Positions 1 through 10,741 of a stretch of DNA of 64,000 nucleotides are shown here, one piece after another. Source of the stretch: Strigamia acuminata (lineage: Eukaryota; Arthropoda; Chilopoda; Geophilomorpha; Linotaeniidae); assembly GCA_949358305.1 (NCBI GenBank), contig OX442315.1, positions 3,100,001 to 3,164,000 on the forward strand, read 5' to 3'. The stretch's first letter is position 1; every line of letters starts with the position of its first letter. The notes beneath the pieces were generated by a model. It worked only from the letters and a program-made list of their open reading frames with translations, was not told the DNA's origin and did not search any database. The position numbers were made by a program, and so were the translations under genes.

Positions 1-1008
1 TATTTTGCCGCCAGTTGTAAACAATGCACCCGCGACGAACGGCGCCGCCAAATTCAAGAGAAAGGCGCCGCCAAATTCAAGAGAAAGGCACTCGAGATTC
101 CAAAATTTGATGGCAAACAACTGGAAATTTGGAGCAGCTTCTGGAAAACGTTTTGTTTGCAAGTGAACGACGACGCCGACCTTGATGATATGCATAAATT
201 CCTTCATCTGCAAGCGCAACTGACAGACGAGGCGTTGGAGGACATAAAAAGATTGGAATTCACCGACGCGAATTTCCTGATTGCAACAGAACGACTAAAG
301 AAAAAATATGGCGACCCGGTAGTATTAGAAAACAGATATTTGAACAATTTACATTGCTTGCCACAAGTTCGTGACGAGAGTGACAGTGAAGGGCTGCAGC
401 GTTTACATCGTCATGTTGAAATAAACATCGAAAATCTGGACAACATGGGGGTAAAATTAATTGAAATACAAAAGACATTATTTCCAGTGCTGGCATCGAC
501 ACTCCCCCGCAGTCTAATTCGAGAATATGACCGAGAAAACGATGGCGAGCGATCTGTTACAAAGCTGATGGTGTGGCTACAAAATTTCATAGCCAAGGAA
601 GCAAAATACGACATGATGCGAAAGAAATCAGACGTCCCTCAAACCAAATTTCAACCTCAACAAACTAAACACCCAAATAAAGAGGAGAAAAAGAAATGGG
701 ATTGAAGAGACAAAAAACACCATCCAAGTTCCGCATCAACCATGTCCGTAATAATTGATAAATGTCAGTTTTGCAGCTCAAAGGAACACATCCGTAGATT
801 GTGCCCCCTCACCGCAGATCAAAGAAGGGAGAAAATAAAATCCAAAGGAATTTGCATGCGCTGCCTGGGCAAAGTGGCGCACAAGACGGAGAAATGTCGC
901 ACAAAAATGAAGTGTTTCAAATGCGATGGACCACACCACACCCAAGTTTGCAACACCCCAAAGAATGCAAACAGCAAAGAAGCCACCACCAAGGAGGTCC
1001 ACAGCAAC
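1..1008 (+). pseudogene. BEL gag (capsid plus zinc knuckles), broken
   Basis: This is the structural protein that packages element RNA in cytoplasmic particles. The reading frame is open from base 1 (already inside gag) to a TGA at 703-705 and resumes in the same frame. The early part matches the BEL gag core, with the motif PKFDGKQLEIWSSFW followed by a helical segment. After the stop come cysteine/histidine knuckles at about 772-955, typical of BEL: CQFC...H...C, CMRCLG...H...C and CFKC...HH...C. The gag start codon is outside the window. One in-frame stop separates capsid from knuckles, so an intact polyprotein cannot be made from this copy. Confidence 0.85.
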
Positions 1009-2202
1009 GCCGTGGTTAAAACTAGCCAGGAACAGTTCGAATTTTTGATGGTTGTCATGGCAAGATTGAGTGGTGACAAACTCCACACATCGAGCATCTG
1101 TTACATCGACGGCGTAGCCCAAAGAACATTTATCCGATCGGACGTGGCCAGAAAACTCAAACTAAAGAAGTTAGGTATCGAAAAAATTAACCTTTCTGTT
1201 TTTGGCAAAGATCCACAGTCCGTGACGTACAACCGGGTCCAGCTAACGATTCAACCAGCAAATGGAGCGAGTCCAGCCATCTCAATCGATGCCATAGAAA
1301 TTCCTCAAGTCACAACAACTCCAACTGAAGTTCCCGATAAACAATTGGATGCAGAACTGAAAAAACGAGGGATTCAAGTACAATGCAGGCAAGCATCTCT
1401 TCACTCAAATGAAGTTGACATTTTGATAGGAGTGGACCACTATTGGAAGTTAATGACGGGACAGACGGAATATATCGAAGACAACTTAATTGTCGTGAAA
1501 ACCAAATTAGGATGGACGTTACACGGACGAACCACTCACGGCAAGCAAGTGATCGCTTCATCAACCCGCATAAACAAAATTAGCATTGTCCCTTCATCTG
1601 ACGAAATTCTACGCAAATTCTGGGAACTTGAAGCCATCGGGGTGCAACACGAGTCGCTTACATCAGTGGAAGACGCGGAAATTTTGGCGAAATTCGAAAA
1701 ATTGATCAAATGGAATGGAAAAAACTATTCAGTCGAATTGCCATGGACTGTCAACCCAAATGAATTACAGGACAATTACCAAGTTGCCGAACAAAGATTT
1801 TTAAACCTGCTTAGACGTTTCAGAAAGCAACCGAATTTATTTTTGGAATACAAAAAGGTGATTGACGATCAATTGGCGCAGGGAATTGTCGAAGAAATAC
1901 CTCCAGACGACAGTGATGGACCAGTTTACTACATGCCCCATCGACCAGTGATCAAAGATGAGAGGCTGACAACAAAACTTCAGATCGTTTTTTTCGCACA
2001 AAAAGGGACAACTGTCCCTAAATGACTGCTTGTCGAAGGGAACAAACCTATGGCCATCTCTGATCTTCATTTTATTGAATTTTCGTTCCAGAAAAATAGC
2101 AATAATGTCGGACATTATGAAAGCATTCCACATGATTGAAATTGCCCTCAGAGATCGAGACGCAACACGGTTTTTGTGGGTGGACGAAAATTGGGACGGA
2201 AA

Positions 2203-2326
2203 TGTTGGAACAATACTGTATAAAATTAACAATGTATTTTGGTAACTATGTATGAAACTTGTATTATTAAAAATTCAAGATGAATGTATGAACATATGAA
2301 AGCTCCATTGCATATCTGACTCTTCA
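2203..2326 (+). repeat. Copia 5' LTR
   Basis: This 124-bp direct repeat matches 7170-7293. It begins TGTTGGAACAATAC and ends CTGACTCTTCA. Confidence 0.9.
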
Positions 2327-2343
2327 TGGGTTATGAGCCCAGA
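2327..2343 (+). promoter_or_regulatory. Copia primer-binding site, initiator tRNA-Met anticodon-stem type
   Basis: Immediately after the 5' LTR the sequence TGGGTTATGAGCCCAGA is complementary to the anticodon arm of initiator tRNA-Met (CTGGGCTCATAACCCA) rather than to a tRNA 3' end. Priming by an internal half-tRNA of initiator Met is the known habit of Drosophila copia. The host tRNA was not seen, so the match is inferred from the conserved tRNA family. Confidence 0.7.
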
Positions 2344-2512
2344 CACAAATTTATTATGTGAAATATGGACTGTTTTTTGGCTGAACAATTGCGTATTGTG
2401 AAGAAAGGTTGGAAATCTGAAGTTTTAATGCAGTTTTAAATGTTCCATGAGAATTAGGCCCAGAATTGCCTGAGTGATAAGCCTGTGCAACATTAAGCCC
2501 TGGACTGATTAG

Positions 2513-3755
2513 TTGATTTTAAGTGCTATTTCTGAGGAAATGATGGCAGATCAATTTGTAATTCCAGTTGAGAAGTTGAATGGCAGAAACTATGGTGCAT
2601 GGAAATTTAGAGTGGCAATTCTACTGAGATCCAAACACAAGTGGGATCCAACTGCAGCACCTGTGATGCCTATTAAATTGATAACTGAAGATGAGAAAAC
2701 TTTCAATACCAGATTGGATGAATGGCAGGTTAAAGATGTGGAAGTGCTGAATACAATTTTATCCACAATAGATGCTACTCAAATGAAATATGTGATGAAT
2801 GTTGTTACTGCAGCAGAAGCATGGGAGAAATTGCAAGTCCAGAACCAAGGTGTCTTAGCAGAATTAAAAGTTCAATTAAAAACTGACTTGGGAAGAATTC
2901 AGATGAAACCTAGAGAGACAATTCTAGAATACATTGGGCGTGCCACAGCAGTAGCTCAGGAACTCCAATCATTGGGAATAGTGACTGAAGAACCAGAACT
3001 TTGCTCACACATCTTGAAAGGATTAACTGCTGATTATATTAATGTTGTACGCAGCTGTGATGTACTGGGAGTGGCAGCAATGACAATTCAAGTTTTGCAA
3101 CGTGCCTTATTGGCTGAGGAAGCAAGAAAGCCATAACAGACAACTCCAAAGCTGGAGAGTGCCAATTGGGTACGAGGTGCAACCTCCTATCAACGAGGCA
3201 GAGGTGGCAGACCAGCCAGAGGTCGAACCCAACTCAAATGTTGGAATTGTGGGATTCCAGGCCATAGACAAGTGGATTGTCGCCGCCCACCCCAGCAGAA
3301 CCAAGACACTCAGCCATCCACATCTGTCAATCGTGGTTTTCCTCCCCGGTCAAGACCTTGGGTTCCCAGAGGACGAGGATCATCTGGACCGTCCACATCC
3401 AAGCGAGTGACAGATGTGGAAGATCAAACACCACAGTTCGCTCTTGTTGCAACGGACAGTGACCCTGCTCATGTGGACAGGGAGAACGAACTTTTAATAG
3501 ACCAAGAACAATTTGACCCTTACATATGGTACCTGGATTCGGGTGCAACTTCACATATGAGTGGAGACAGGAGTTTATTCACAACATTAGATGACTCATT
3601 TGCCAAGATGGTTTCATTGGCTGATGGCAGAGAGATTAAAGCATCAGGAACTGGTGTAATTATGCTAAATATTTGGTTTGGTGACCAAGCCAGAGTACTC
3701 AAGTTGGAAGACACCTATTATGTGCCTGAATTGAGTGGTAATCTGTTATCAATAA
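2513..3755 (+). pseudogene. Copia gag and protease
   Basis: The likely start is the ATG near 2540 (MADQFVIPVEKLNGRNYGAW). The UBN2-type gag core follows, then a TAA at 3134-3136. The same frame continues with a CCHC knuckle (CWNCGIPGHRQVDC, near 3240-3282) and an aspartic protease (WYLDSGATSHMSG, near 3530-3560). The reading is cut at 3755 by the solo LTR. Gag length and motif order are normal for Copia. The single stop and the insertion are the only breaks seen here. Confidence 0.85.
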
Positions 3756-4261
3756 TGTTACGTGGCCAAATGGCCAATAGTGACCACGTAACTTATTTAC
3801 TTATTACTAAGAGTCCTTTAGCTTCACTAATACTAGCTGAGCTAAAGAGTGGCTTAACTAAACTAAGAGTGGAATGAAACAAAGCCAGAGTTTAAGATTG
3901 AAAACAATACAGTGTCTTTATTCTTTAAATCAAAACACTTAAATCATAAATACAAAATGTGAAACTAAATCTAAACTAAACCTAAAAGATACTCTAAGAT
4001 ATGATTAACACTTTGATTCAATTTGGAGGGAAACCATGCCATATGCTGGCTGGTGCTAATTGCTTAGCAGCCCGGGATGGACTGAGCTCCAAGAGCCAAA
4101 GTGGCTCTTTTATACCTAAGTCACCCCCTGAGTTTAATCCAGATTGACCAGCCCGTGATGTCACCATCACGTACGCTGGCTAGTGATAGCTTTTGACAAC
4201 TTCTTCAATTCTAGCGCTGGTTTGAGCTGGTCGGCAGACGACGCAACTCAACCGCGTGACA
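3756..4261 (+). mobile_element. Solo LTR (gypsy-like, family shared with 25528-26008)
   Basis: The segment starts TGTTACGTGGCCAAATGG, ends CGCGTGACA, and is flanked by the perfect 4-bp duplication ATAA (3752-3755 and 4262-4265). It has no coding content. A TATA-like TTTTATACC lies near 4110, and the first 36 bases form a hairpin (GTTACGTGG...CCACGTAAC). A second copy at 25528-26008 has its own 4-bp duplication. The 4-bp target size suggests a Ty3/gypsy parent. The internal region has been lost by LTR-LTR recombination. Confidence 0.88.
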
Positions 4262-7159
4262 ATAAGCAGAATGACTAATTTGGGCTATAAAGTGGCATTT
4301 ACAGCCCGTGGCTGTACAGGTTCTACAATGGACAATATACAAGTGTTCCAAGCTTCATCCCATCGGGGATTGTTCGGATTACAAGCAAGAAGCCCCAATG
4401 CACCCACAATGGAAGACAAAGCAGTAGTGATGGCTATTCAATCACAACCTCCATTGACGGGATCAGAGTTGTGGCACCGCAGGTTGGCACACATAAACAA
4501 CCGTGCTTTAAAGGATTTAGTAAAGAAAAATATGGTGACAGGGATGACAATTGATAAAGTTCATAAATGGACATTGTGTGAGGAATGTGTGACAGCAAAG
4601 CACACCAGAAGCCCATTTTTGCCTGCACCATCAATTAGAGCCAGTGGGCCGCTACAGATGCTGCATGTAGACCTGTGTGGTCCCATGCCACACCCTTGAA
4701 TTGGAAGATCAGAGTATATCTTCATGATTGTAGATGACTATTCAAGGTGTTTGTTTCCTCGTTTTTTGGTGTCAAAGGCTGAGACTTCGGGTGTCTTTGA
4801 ACAATTTATAGACACACATCAAAATAAGTTTGAAGCCAAAGTCAAGATGGTTCGCTCAGACAACGGGACTGAATTTTTAAATCAACACTTTAGGGCAATT
4901 TTGGACACAAGGGAAATTCAACATCAAACTACCGTCATCTATAGTCCATCCCAAAATGGAGTCTCTGAAAGGGCAAATAGATCCCTCCTTGACAAGACAA
5001 GGACTCTATTGAATGATTCAAAGTTGCCATACAAGTTTTGGGCTGAAGCTGCGGCATGTGCCGCCTACGCAATGAATCGCTCACCAACACGTAGGTTTCC
5101 GGGCGAGACACCCTATGAAAGACTTACTGGAAGAAAACCAGATATATCTAATATGAGGATTTTTGGCACTATTGCTTACGCATGGGTTCCAAAGCAACAT
5201 AGGAATAAGTTGGATTCTCGTGCTAAACCGGTCATTTTCATGGGCTACCCCTTGTTGAAGCCAGGCTGGAAGTTTTATGACCCAGATACAAATAACATCA
5301 TTGTGGCACGAGATGTTAAGTTCAATGAGTCCAGATTGGGAGTAGAATTATTATCAGCACAGAATCTGGAACCTGATCATGAACCAGAAATGGTGTATAT
5401 ATCTGAGGGGGATATAAGCTCCCAACCCCCAGTTGTTTTTCAACAACCCACCCGACCGACACCGGGTCCAGAGCGGAGATATCTTTCAAGGATACGACGT
5501 CAGGTCCAGCCTTATCAGGCAATTGATTGGCGACAGCATCGCACACAACGTTGGGAGAACCAGCGAGCACATGTGGTGAACACCAACCCACAGGTTGAAG
5601 TACCGATACATGAACCAAAGACATTTGCTGAGGCAGTGACATTTGACCAGGCGAGCCAATGGGTAAAGGCTATGGAAGAGGAAATAGCCTCCCACACCCA
5701 ACAAAATACTTGGACTTTGGTTCCAAGACCACAGGATGCAAAAGTAATTGGCTCTCGCTGGGTATACAAGTTTAAGAAGAAATATAAAGCCCGTCTAGTT
5801 GTTCAAGGCTACAATGTCCACAAGGGCATTGACTATTCAGAGTCTTTTTCCCCTGTGGCTCGATTGGCCACCATCAGAATTATTTTAGCCATTGCTGCAA
5901 TGTTTGGCTTTATAGTCAAGCACTACGATGTCAAATCAGCATACCTCCATGCGAAATTGAAGGAGGTAGTCTACATGGAGCAACCTCAAGGCTTTATTCA
6001 ACCTGGGCGAGAAAACGACGTTTGGCTCCTAAATAAGGCAGTTTATGGTTTACCTCAGGCAGGCCGCGCTTGGCATGAAGCCCTGAACAAGGTACTTGCA
6101 CAAGCGGGATTTAAGAAGTTGGTAGTTGATCCATGCGTTCATCTGTGGAAAAATGGTACCGACATTATAATAATGGGCACTTATGTCGACGATTTGATGC
6201 CGGCAACTAACGCCACACGGATGCTCGATCAGATAATGGGGAAAGTGATGAAGCAAGTTAATCTGATCGACCTTGGAGAAGTCACAGAGATTTTGGGCAT
6301 CAGGATTAGGCGACAGACCCACCCGTATGCACTTTTGTTGGACCAATCCAAGTATATATTTGAGGTCTTGCTTAAATTCAACATGATGAATGCAAAGACA
6401 AGTAGAGCACCCATGGACCCATCCCAGAAGCTGGAGGACCCTAATTATCCGCTCGGATCACCATTAACTAACGAGCCCTATCGAGAATTAATTGGCTCTT
6501 TATCCTACTTGGCTCAAGCTACTCGACCAGATATCGCTTATGCGGTATCCTATCTATCGCAGTGGTTGCAGAATCCGCATGACGCTCACTGGACAGCAGC
6601 AAAGAAGATCCTTCGCTATTTAAAAGGAACGGCTGATTTGTCGTTAATTTATTCTCACGGATTTGGATTATTGCGAGGATATGCCGATGCATCTTGGAAC
6701 AGTGCCTCGGTTGATGCAAAGAGCTATGCAGGATTTATCACCATGCTGGGAAATTCAACCATCACTTGGCAATCAAAGAAGCAAAAGCTAATTGCCTTAT
6801 CAACATGTGAATCGGAATTTGTAGCAATGGTAGAGTTAGCGAAAGAACTGAAATGGATAACATCATTGCTGGAACAGCTTGAAATGACCAAATTAATTCA
6901 AAGACCGATTCAAATCTTTTCTGATAATCAAGCCGCCATCGCCCTCACTAAGAACCCCCAGTACCATGGGCGCACAAAACACTTTCACAGGAGAGTGTTA
7001 TTTTTACGTGAGGATGTTCAAGATGGAACTTATGATATCAACTATATGTCTACAGAAGAGATGCCTGCAGATATTATGACTAAGGCAACAGGTGGTTTGA
7101 AATTGATCACCACAAAGGATTTTATTAATTTGCGACTATGTGATTCACCGTTACGATGA
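4262..7159 (+). pseudogene. Copia integrase, reverse transcriptase and RNase H
   Basis: After the solo LTR the same frame resumes. The integrase zinc region is LWHRRLAHINNRALKDL...CEECVTAK (about 4470-4600). A TGA at 4697-4699 precedes the integrase core with acidic residues in IVDDYSR, RSDNGTEF and NGVSERANRS. Copia RT follows with WVYKFKKK, SFSPVARLATIR and the catalytic GTYVDDLM (about 6178-6200). RNase H has YADASWNSA, STCESEFVA and SDNQAAI. Translation ends at 7157-7159, eleven bases before the 3' LTR. Apart from the one stop this part is open for 811 codons, which suggests fairly recent death. Confidence 0.88.
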
Positions 7160-7169
7160 AGGGCGAGAA

Positions 7170-7293
7170 TGTTGGAACAATACTGTATAAAATTAACAAT
7201 GTATTTTGGTAACTATGTATGAAACTTGTATTATTAAAAATTCAAGATGAATGTATGAACATATGAAAGCTCCATTGCATATCTGACTCTTCA
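7170..7293 (+). repeat. Copia 3' LTR
   Basis: This 124-bp copy matches the 5' LTR at 2203-2326. It is preceded by the purine-rich GATGAAGGGCGAGAA tract expected of a polypurine primer. Confidence 0.9.
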
Positions 7294-7842
7294 GGAATAG
7301 GTCCCGCAATTATCAAAATTCTACGACAAACGCGCGTATTATTTGGAGCGACCCCAAGTCCATTCTTGCTGAGTGCGACAATCAAGCACCACCTCAAGAA
7401 ATACATGGCAGAATTTCCCGAAACATGCGACCTGATTAACAAGTTTCTCTACATGGACGATTTTATTTAGTCACTAGACAACGACGAGCAAGCTTTGAGG
7501 GTTTTTCATGAATCCCGCGCAATTTTTTCAACAGCTAGCATGGAGCTGGTGAAATGGCAAACCAACTCACCCAATTTGCGAGCCAAGTTCCGAGGCAAAA
7601 TACCCACTGACGCTGACAAAACGAATGACTGCCTCACCACGGTATTGGGATTACAATGCAACCCACAGACCGACGAATTGAGCTTGGCCATCAACGACTC
7701 CGTAAACAAACCAAATAAGCAGACCAAACGAGAAGTGATACGAGCCACAGCCCAAATATTTGACCCGCTAGGATTCATTGGACCATTCACCATCACTGCA
7801 AAAATTTTCTTTCAGTCCCTTTGGCTTCGAAACTTGCTGTGA

Positions 7843-8619
7843 GACGAAGAATTGATTGAGGAACTGCGCCAGATCTGGACATCATGGGCCGACCAAATAC
7901 CGACTTTGAAGCAGTTCAAGATTCCACGATGTCTGGAGGTGGAGGGCCAAGAAAAATCAGAACTACACGTGTTCTGCGACGCCAGCCCCAGAGCATACGG
8001 CGCAGTCGCCTATTTTCGACGGCGAAGAGAAGATTTAACAAATGTATTTTTTATTTTTTCTCGATTTAGGGTCGCCCCAGTTAAACCACTGACGCTTCCA
8101 AAGCTAGAACTCATGGGAGCTCTGTTAGCAGTACGATTGGCAGACCAAATTCGCGAGGTTGTCGAATGCAGTTCCACCCACTTCTGAACCGACTCGCAGA
8201 TCTGTTTGCACTGGATCACCAACACATCAAAGCGAGCACCGACGTTCATCAACAACCGAGTCATGGAAATTCGGAAAAAATCACACGTTGATGCATGGAA
8301 ACACGTGCCCGGCGCCAAGAATCCAGCCGATCGACTGACGAGGGGTTTGGACGCCAAGGAACTGATGGCAGACGAATTATGCTGGAAGGGTCCAACATGG
8401 CTACACAGTGAACCAATTGACTGGCCAAAAAACGTCATGGAACTCCACATCGATTCCGAAACAGAAGAAATTGATGAAATCTACGTCAAAACAATTCAAA
8501 GAAAAAATAACAAACTTTTTTGTTTTGACAATTACAGCTCATTTACGACAATCAATCGAGTGCAGCATGGTGCCATTGTTTCAACTTCAACGCAAACCAA
8601 ACAACAAGCTGACACGTAA
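7843..8619 (+). pseudogene. BEL RNase H region, broken
   Basis: This is the RNase H and connection part of the BEL polyprotein, which degrades element RNA during reverse transcription. The strings HVFCDASPRAYGAVAYF and LPKLELMGALLAVRLA are characteristic of BEL RNase H. A stop near 8185 interrupts the TDSQ motif region. HVPGAKNPADRLTRG follows near 8300, which is the conserved end of the domain. It lies directly between RT and integrase in the same orientation. The stops make it a pseudogene. Confidence 0.8.
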
Positions 8620-9966
8620 AGAAGGCCCACTGACGGCTGACGAACTCAAACATGCGAAACAATCATTGATCATTGCCGCACAACACGAGGCATACGGCAT
8701 GGAAATAAAACAATTGAGAGACGGAAAACAATTGACATCGGACTCAAAAATCCAGACGATGAATCCATTTCTCGACAATGAGGGAGTTATGCGACTGAAA
8801 ACTCGACTGCACGACTCAGAAGACGAAACTACAGCAGTTCAACCAATCGTCCTACCCCCAAAACACAATTTAACAAAACTAATTCTTTCATTTCTCCATT
8901 GCGGACTCACGGCAACACTATCATATTTTCGAGAAAACTACTGGACGCCATCCGCAAGGACAACCTTGAAGTCCATTTTGGGGAAATGTGTTATCTGCAA
9001 GCGAATACAAGGACGACTGATAAGAGAGACACCAGGCCCACTACCATTCGACAGAGTGACTCGCTGCGAACCATTTGCAGTCACTGGAGTAGACTTTGCC
9101 GGACTCATCTACATTCGAGGAAGGAAAACCAAAGCGTACATTGCGCTTTTTACGTGCGCCAACATAAGAGCGGTCCACCTCGAATTGGTTCCTTCAATGA
9201 ACACTCCACATTTCGTCGATGCATTTGAGCGATTCGTTAGACGTAGAGGGCTCCCCAAGAAGATCTACAGCGACAATGGAACAACTTTCCACCGAACAGA
9301 TATAGAACTGAGTGCCATGTTGAGTAACACTAAAGACAATTTATTTCGAGCATATTTGGGCAACAAGGGCATCAAATGGACATTTATCGTAGAGTATGCA
9401 CCATGGCAAGGAGGATTTTGGGAGCGGATGGTTAAAACCGTCAAAGCCAGTTTAAAAAAAGTTATTGGATCCGCTTCCCTTAATTTCTTCCAATTGAATA
9501 CACTCCTCAGTCAAGTCGAAGCCATCATCAATCGAAGACCAATGACTTATGTGTATGATTCGCCCAACGAGCCCGAAGCACTCACCCCAGCGCACTTCTT
9601 AACTGGAGAAAAACTCACATCGCTTCCGGACGCCAGTTATTTGACCGACTCAGAGCCAACTCAGGAGAAGTTCATAAAGCAGTGGCGTTATCGACAAAAA
9701 ACTTTTTTCTCGTTTTGGACAAGGTGGTGTAAAGAATATGTCACCGACTTGAAAAACCAATTTGGCAAAGAGAGTGAAAATATCTTAAAATTGAATGATG
9801 TCGTCATTGTTGAAGAACAATTCAAACCACGCCTCCAATGGAAAATGGGTCGGGTTACGGAGGTTCGGGAGGGAAGAGATGGAAAGATTCGCTCCTGCGA
9901 ATTAATTCTCGCTGACGGAACCAAGTTGAGTCGCCCAATCCAGCGTCTTGTAAACTTGGAAATTTA
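8620..9966 (+). pseudogene. BEL integrase
   Basis: The integrase inserts element cDNA into chromosomes. This is the longest open part of the BEL copy, open from about 8408 to the TAA at 9964-9966. It has a degenerate N-terminal zinc-binding region (first histidines weak, CVICKR retained), then the catalytic core with acidic residues in VTGVDFAG, YSDNGTTF and GGFWERMVK. The BEL-type C-terminal domain ends RPIQRLVNLEI. Nothing upstream in frame would allow translation without the broken gag-pol. The catalytic residues look intact even though the element as a whole is not. Confidence 0.85.
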
Positions 9967-9986
9967 ACCATCAGTTGCAAGGGCGG

Positions 9987-10388
9987 TGTGAAAACCGAAG
10001 GTTTTACGCATATTTTTTATATTACTTTTATTTGTAGCAAATTCATTTTTTGTAATCTTCCAATTTTGTATTGTTTATTATTTGCATTTATTTTCACTTT
10101 AAAAACTCCACCTATTTACTCAGCCATAATTCCTACCTTCTCAACCTATAACTTCACTTTTCAAACTTCCACTTGACCTTTCTTGGAATCAACTAATTGA
10201 GGTCAACTAATTCTGCTCTCCTAATCAGAGAGCTCCACATACCCTTTTCCCCCCCTTATATTCTCTAGTCTGAAAATAAATCACCAGTGTTCTTTTTTAC
10301 AACTCAAGAGAAAGTCTCCTATATTTTATTTCCTACATTTACACTTTTCAAACCAAGGACTTTAGCAATTTATAAGTGTGATTTCACA
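9987..10388 (+). repeat. 3' LTR of the BEL element (probable limits)
   Basis: A purine-rich GGGCGG-containing tract directly after the integrase stop precedes TGTGAAAACC at 9987. A matching TG...CA end is seen at about 10388 (TGATTTCACA). The interval holds AT-rich sequence, a TTATATTC stretch and an AATAAA at about 10275, as expected for an LTR. The 5' LTR is outside the window, so the limits rest on the TG/CA ends and the position only. Confidence 0.55.
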
Positions 10389-10741
10389 CACAGATATTTA
10401 TCGTAGGAAAACTACTGTACGATCGAAATATCTACCGAAGCGAAGCGTTTGCGAACACGTGTTTTCGAAGAACGCCATTTTACCCTAGACAACAGAAGCG
10501 CGTGTAAGACTACTTTGTAGCAACAAATCGTATCCGCCGATAGGATCCGAGACCACAACATTGTTAAGTATTATTGTATTATTACAGTGTTAAATAAAAA
10601 AGTTATTTGTAAGATATTGTGTAAAAGTTTATTACCGAAATCAGGACTAGGACAAGGTTGTTTCGTTTAAGACTCCCCAGTCAATTTCCAGAATAAGTAT
10701 ATGCTTTTTTAAAAAACCAAGCAGACTATTCTATACCGCCA
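10389..10741. other. Intergenic stretch between BEL LTR and IR-A
   Basis: No reading frame is supported here. The stretch contains AT-rich sequence with an AATAAA at about 10593 and no clear repeat structure. It may be flanking host DNA or part of a longer LTR. I could not decide. Confidence 0.4.

Larger units (their letters stand above)
2203..7293 (+). mobile_element. Ty1/Copia retrotransposon inserted in the BEL RT
   Basis: Two near-identical 124-bp LTRs (2203-2326 and 7170-7293) start TGTTGGAACA and end TCTTCA. They flank a single gag-pol frame in the order gag, protease, integrase, RT, RNase H, which defines Copia. The flanks are GGAAA (2198-2202) and GGAAT (7294-7298), a 5-bp target duplication with one mismatch. 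The whole coding region stays in one frame. It carries a TAA at 3134-3136, a TGA at 4697-4699 and a 506-bp solo LTR at 3756-4261, so it is inactive although otherwise well preserved. Confidence 0.93.
1009..7842 (+). pseudogene. BEL protease and reverse transcriptase, broken and split by Copia
   Basis: The protease region near 1090-1160 reads YIDGVAQRTFIRSDVA. This lines up with the BEL DSG-type active site, but the D-(S/T)-G order is lost. The RT begins near 1730 with LPWTVNPNELQDNYQ and shifts frame by one base near 2018. It is interrupted at 2202 by the Copia element and resumes at 7294 with GATPSPFLLSA. The catalytic box is YMDD (near 7451), followed at once by a TAG stop. The region after it ends at a TGA near 7842. 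The parts are unmistakable as BEL RT. The altered protease, frameshift and stops show a long-inactive copy. Confidence 0.82.
1..10388 (+). mobile_element. BEL/Pao LTR retrotransposon, decayed, 5' end outside window
   Basis: The frame-1 reading from base 1 is BEL-type gag, followed by paired zinc knuckles, protease, RT, RNase H and integrase in BEL order, and then a 3' LTR. The body is interrupted by a Copia element at 2203-7293. Removing that element and one copy of its target duplication restores the RT frame exactly across the junction. The BEL copy is dead: it has in-frame stops at 703-705, after the catalytic RT box near 7470, near 7840 and near 8185, and a one-base frameshift near 2018. 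The 5' LTR lies before the window. A 23-bp unit is repeated twice in tandem near 41-86. Confidence 0.9.

Noticed and set aside
2513-7159. Copia in-frame TAA and TGA as readthrough or recoded stops
   Set aside because: The stops fall at two different, non-conserved places, and the frame is also broken by a solo LTR. Simple mutation explains them.
9988-10176. 62-codon hydrophobic frame after the BEL integrase
   Set aside because: It is AT-rich LTR sequence between the TG and CA ends and lacks any supporting motif.
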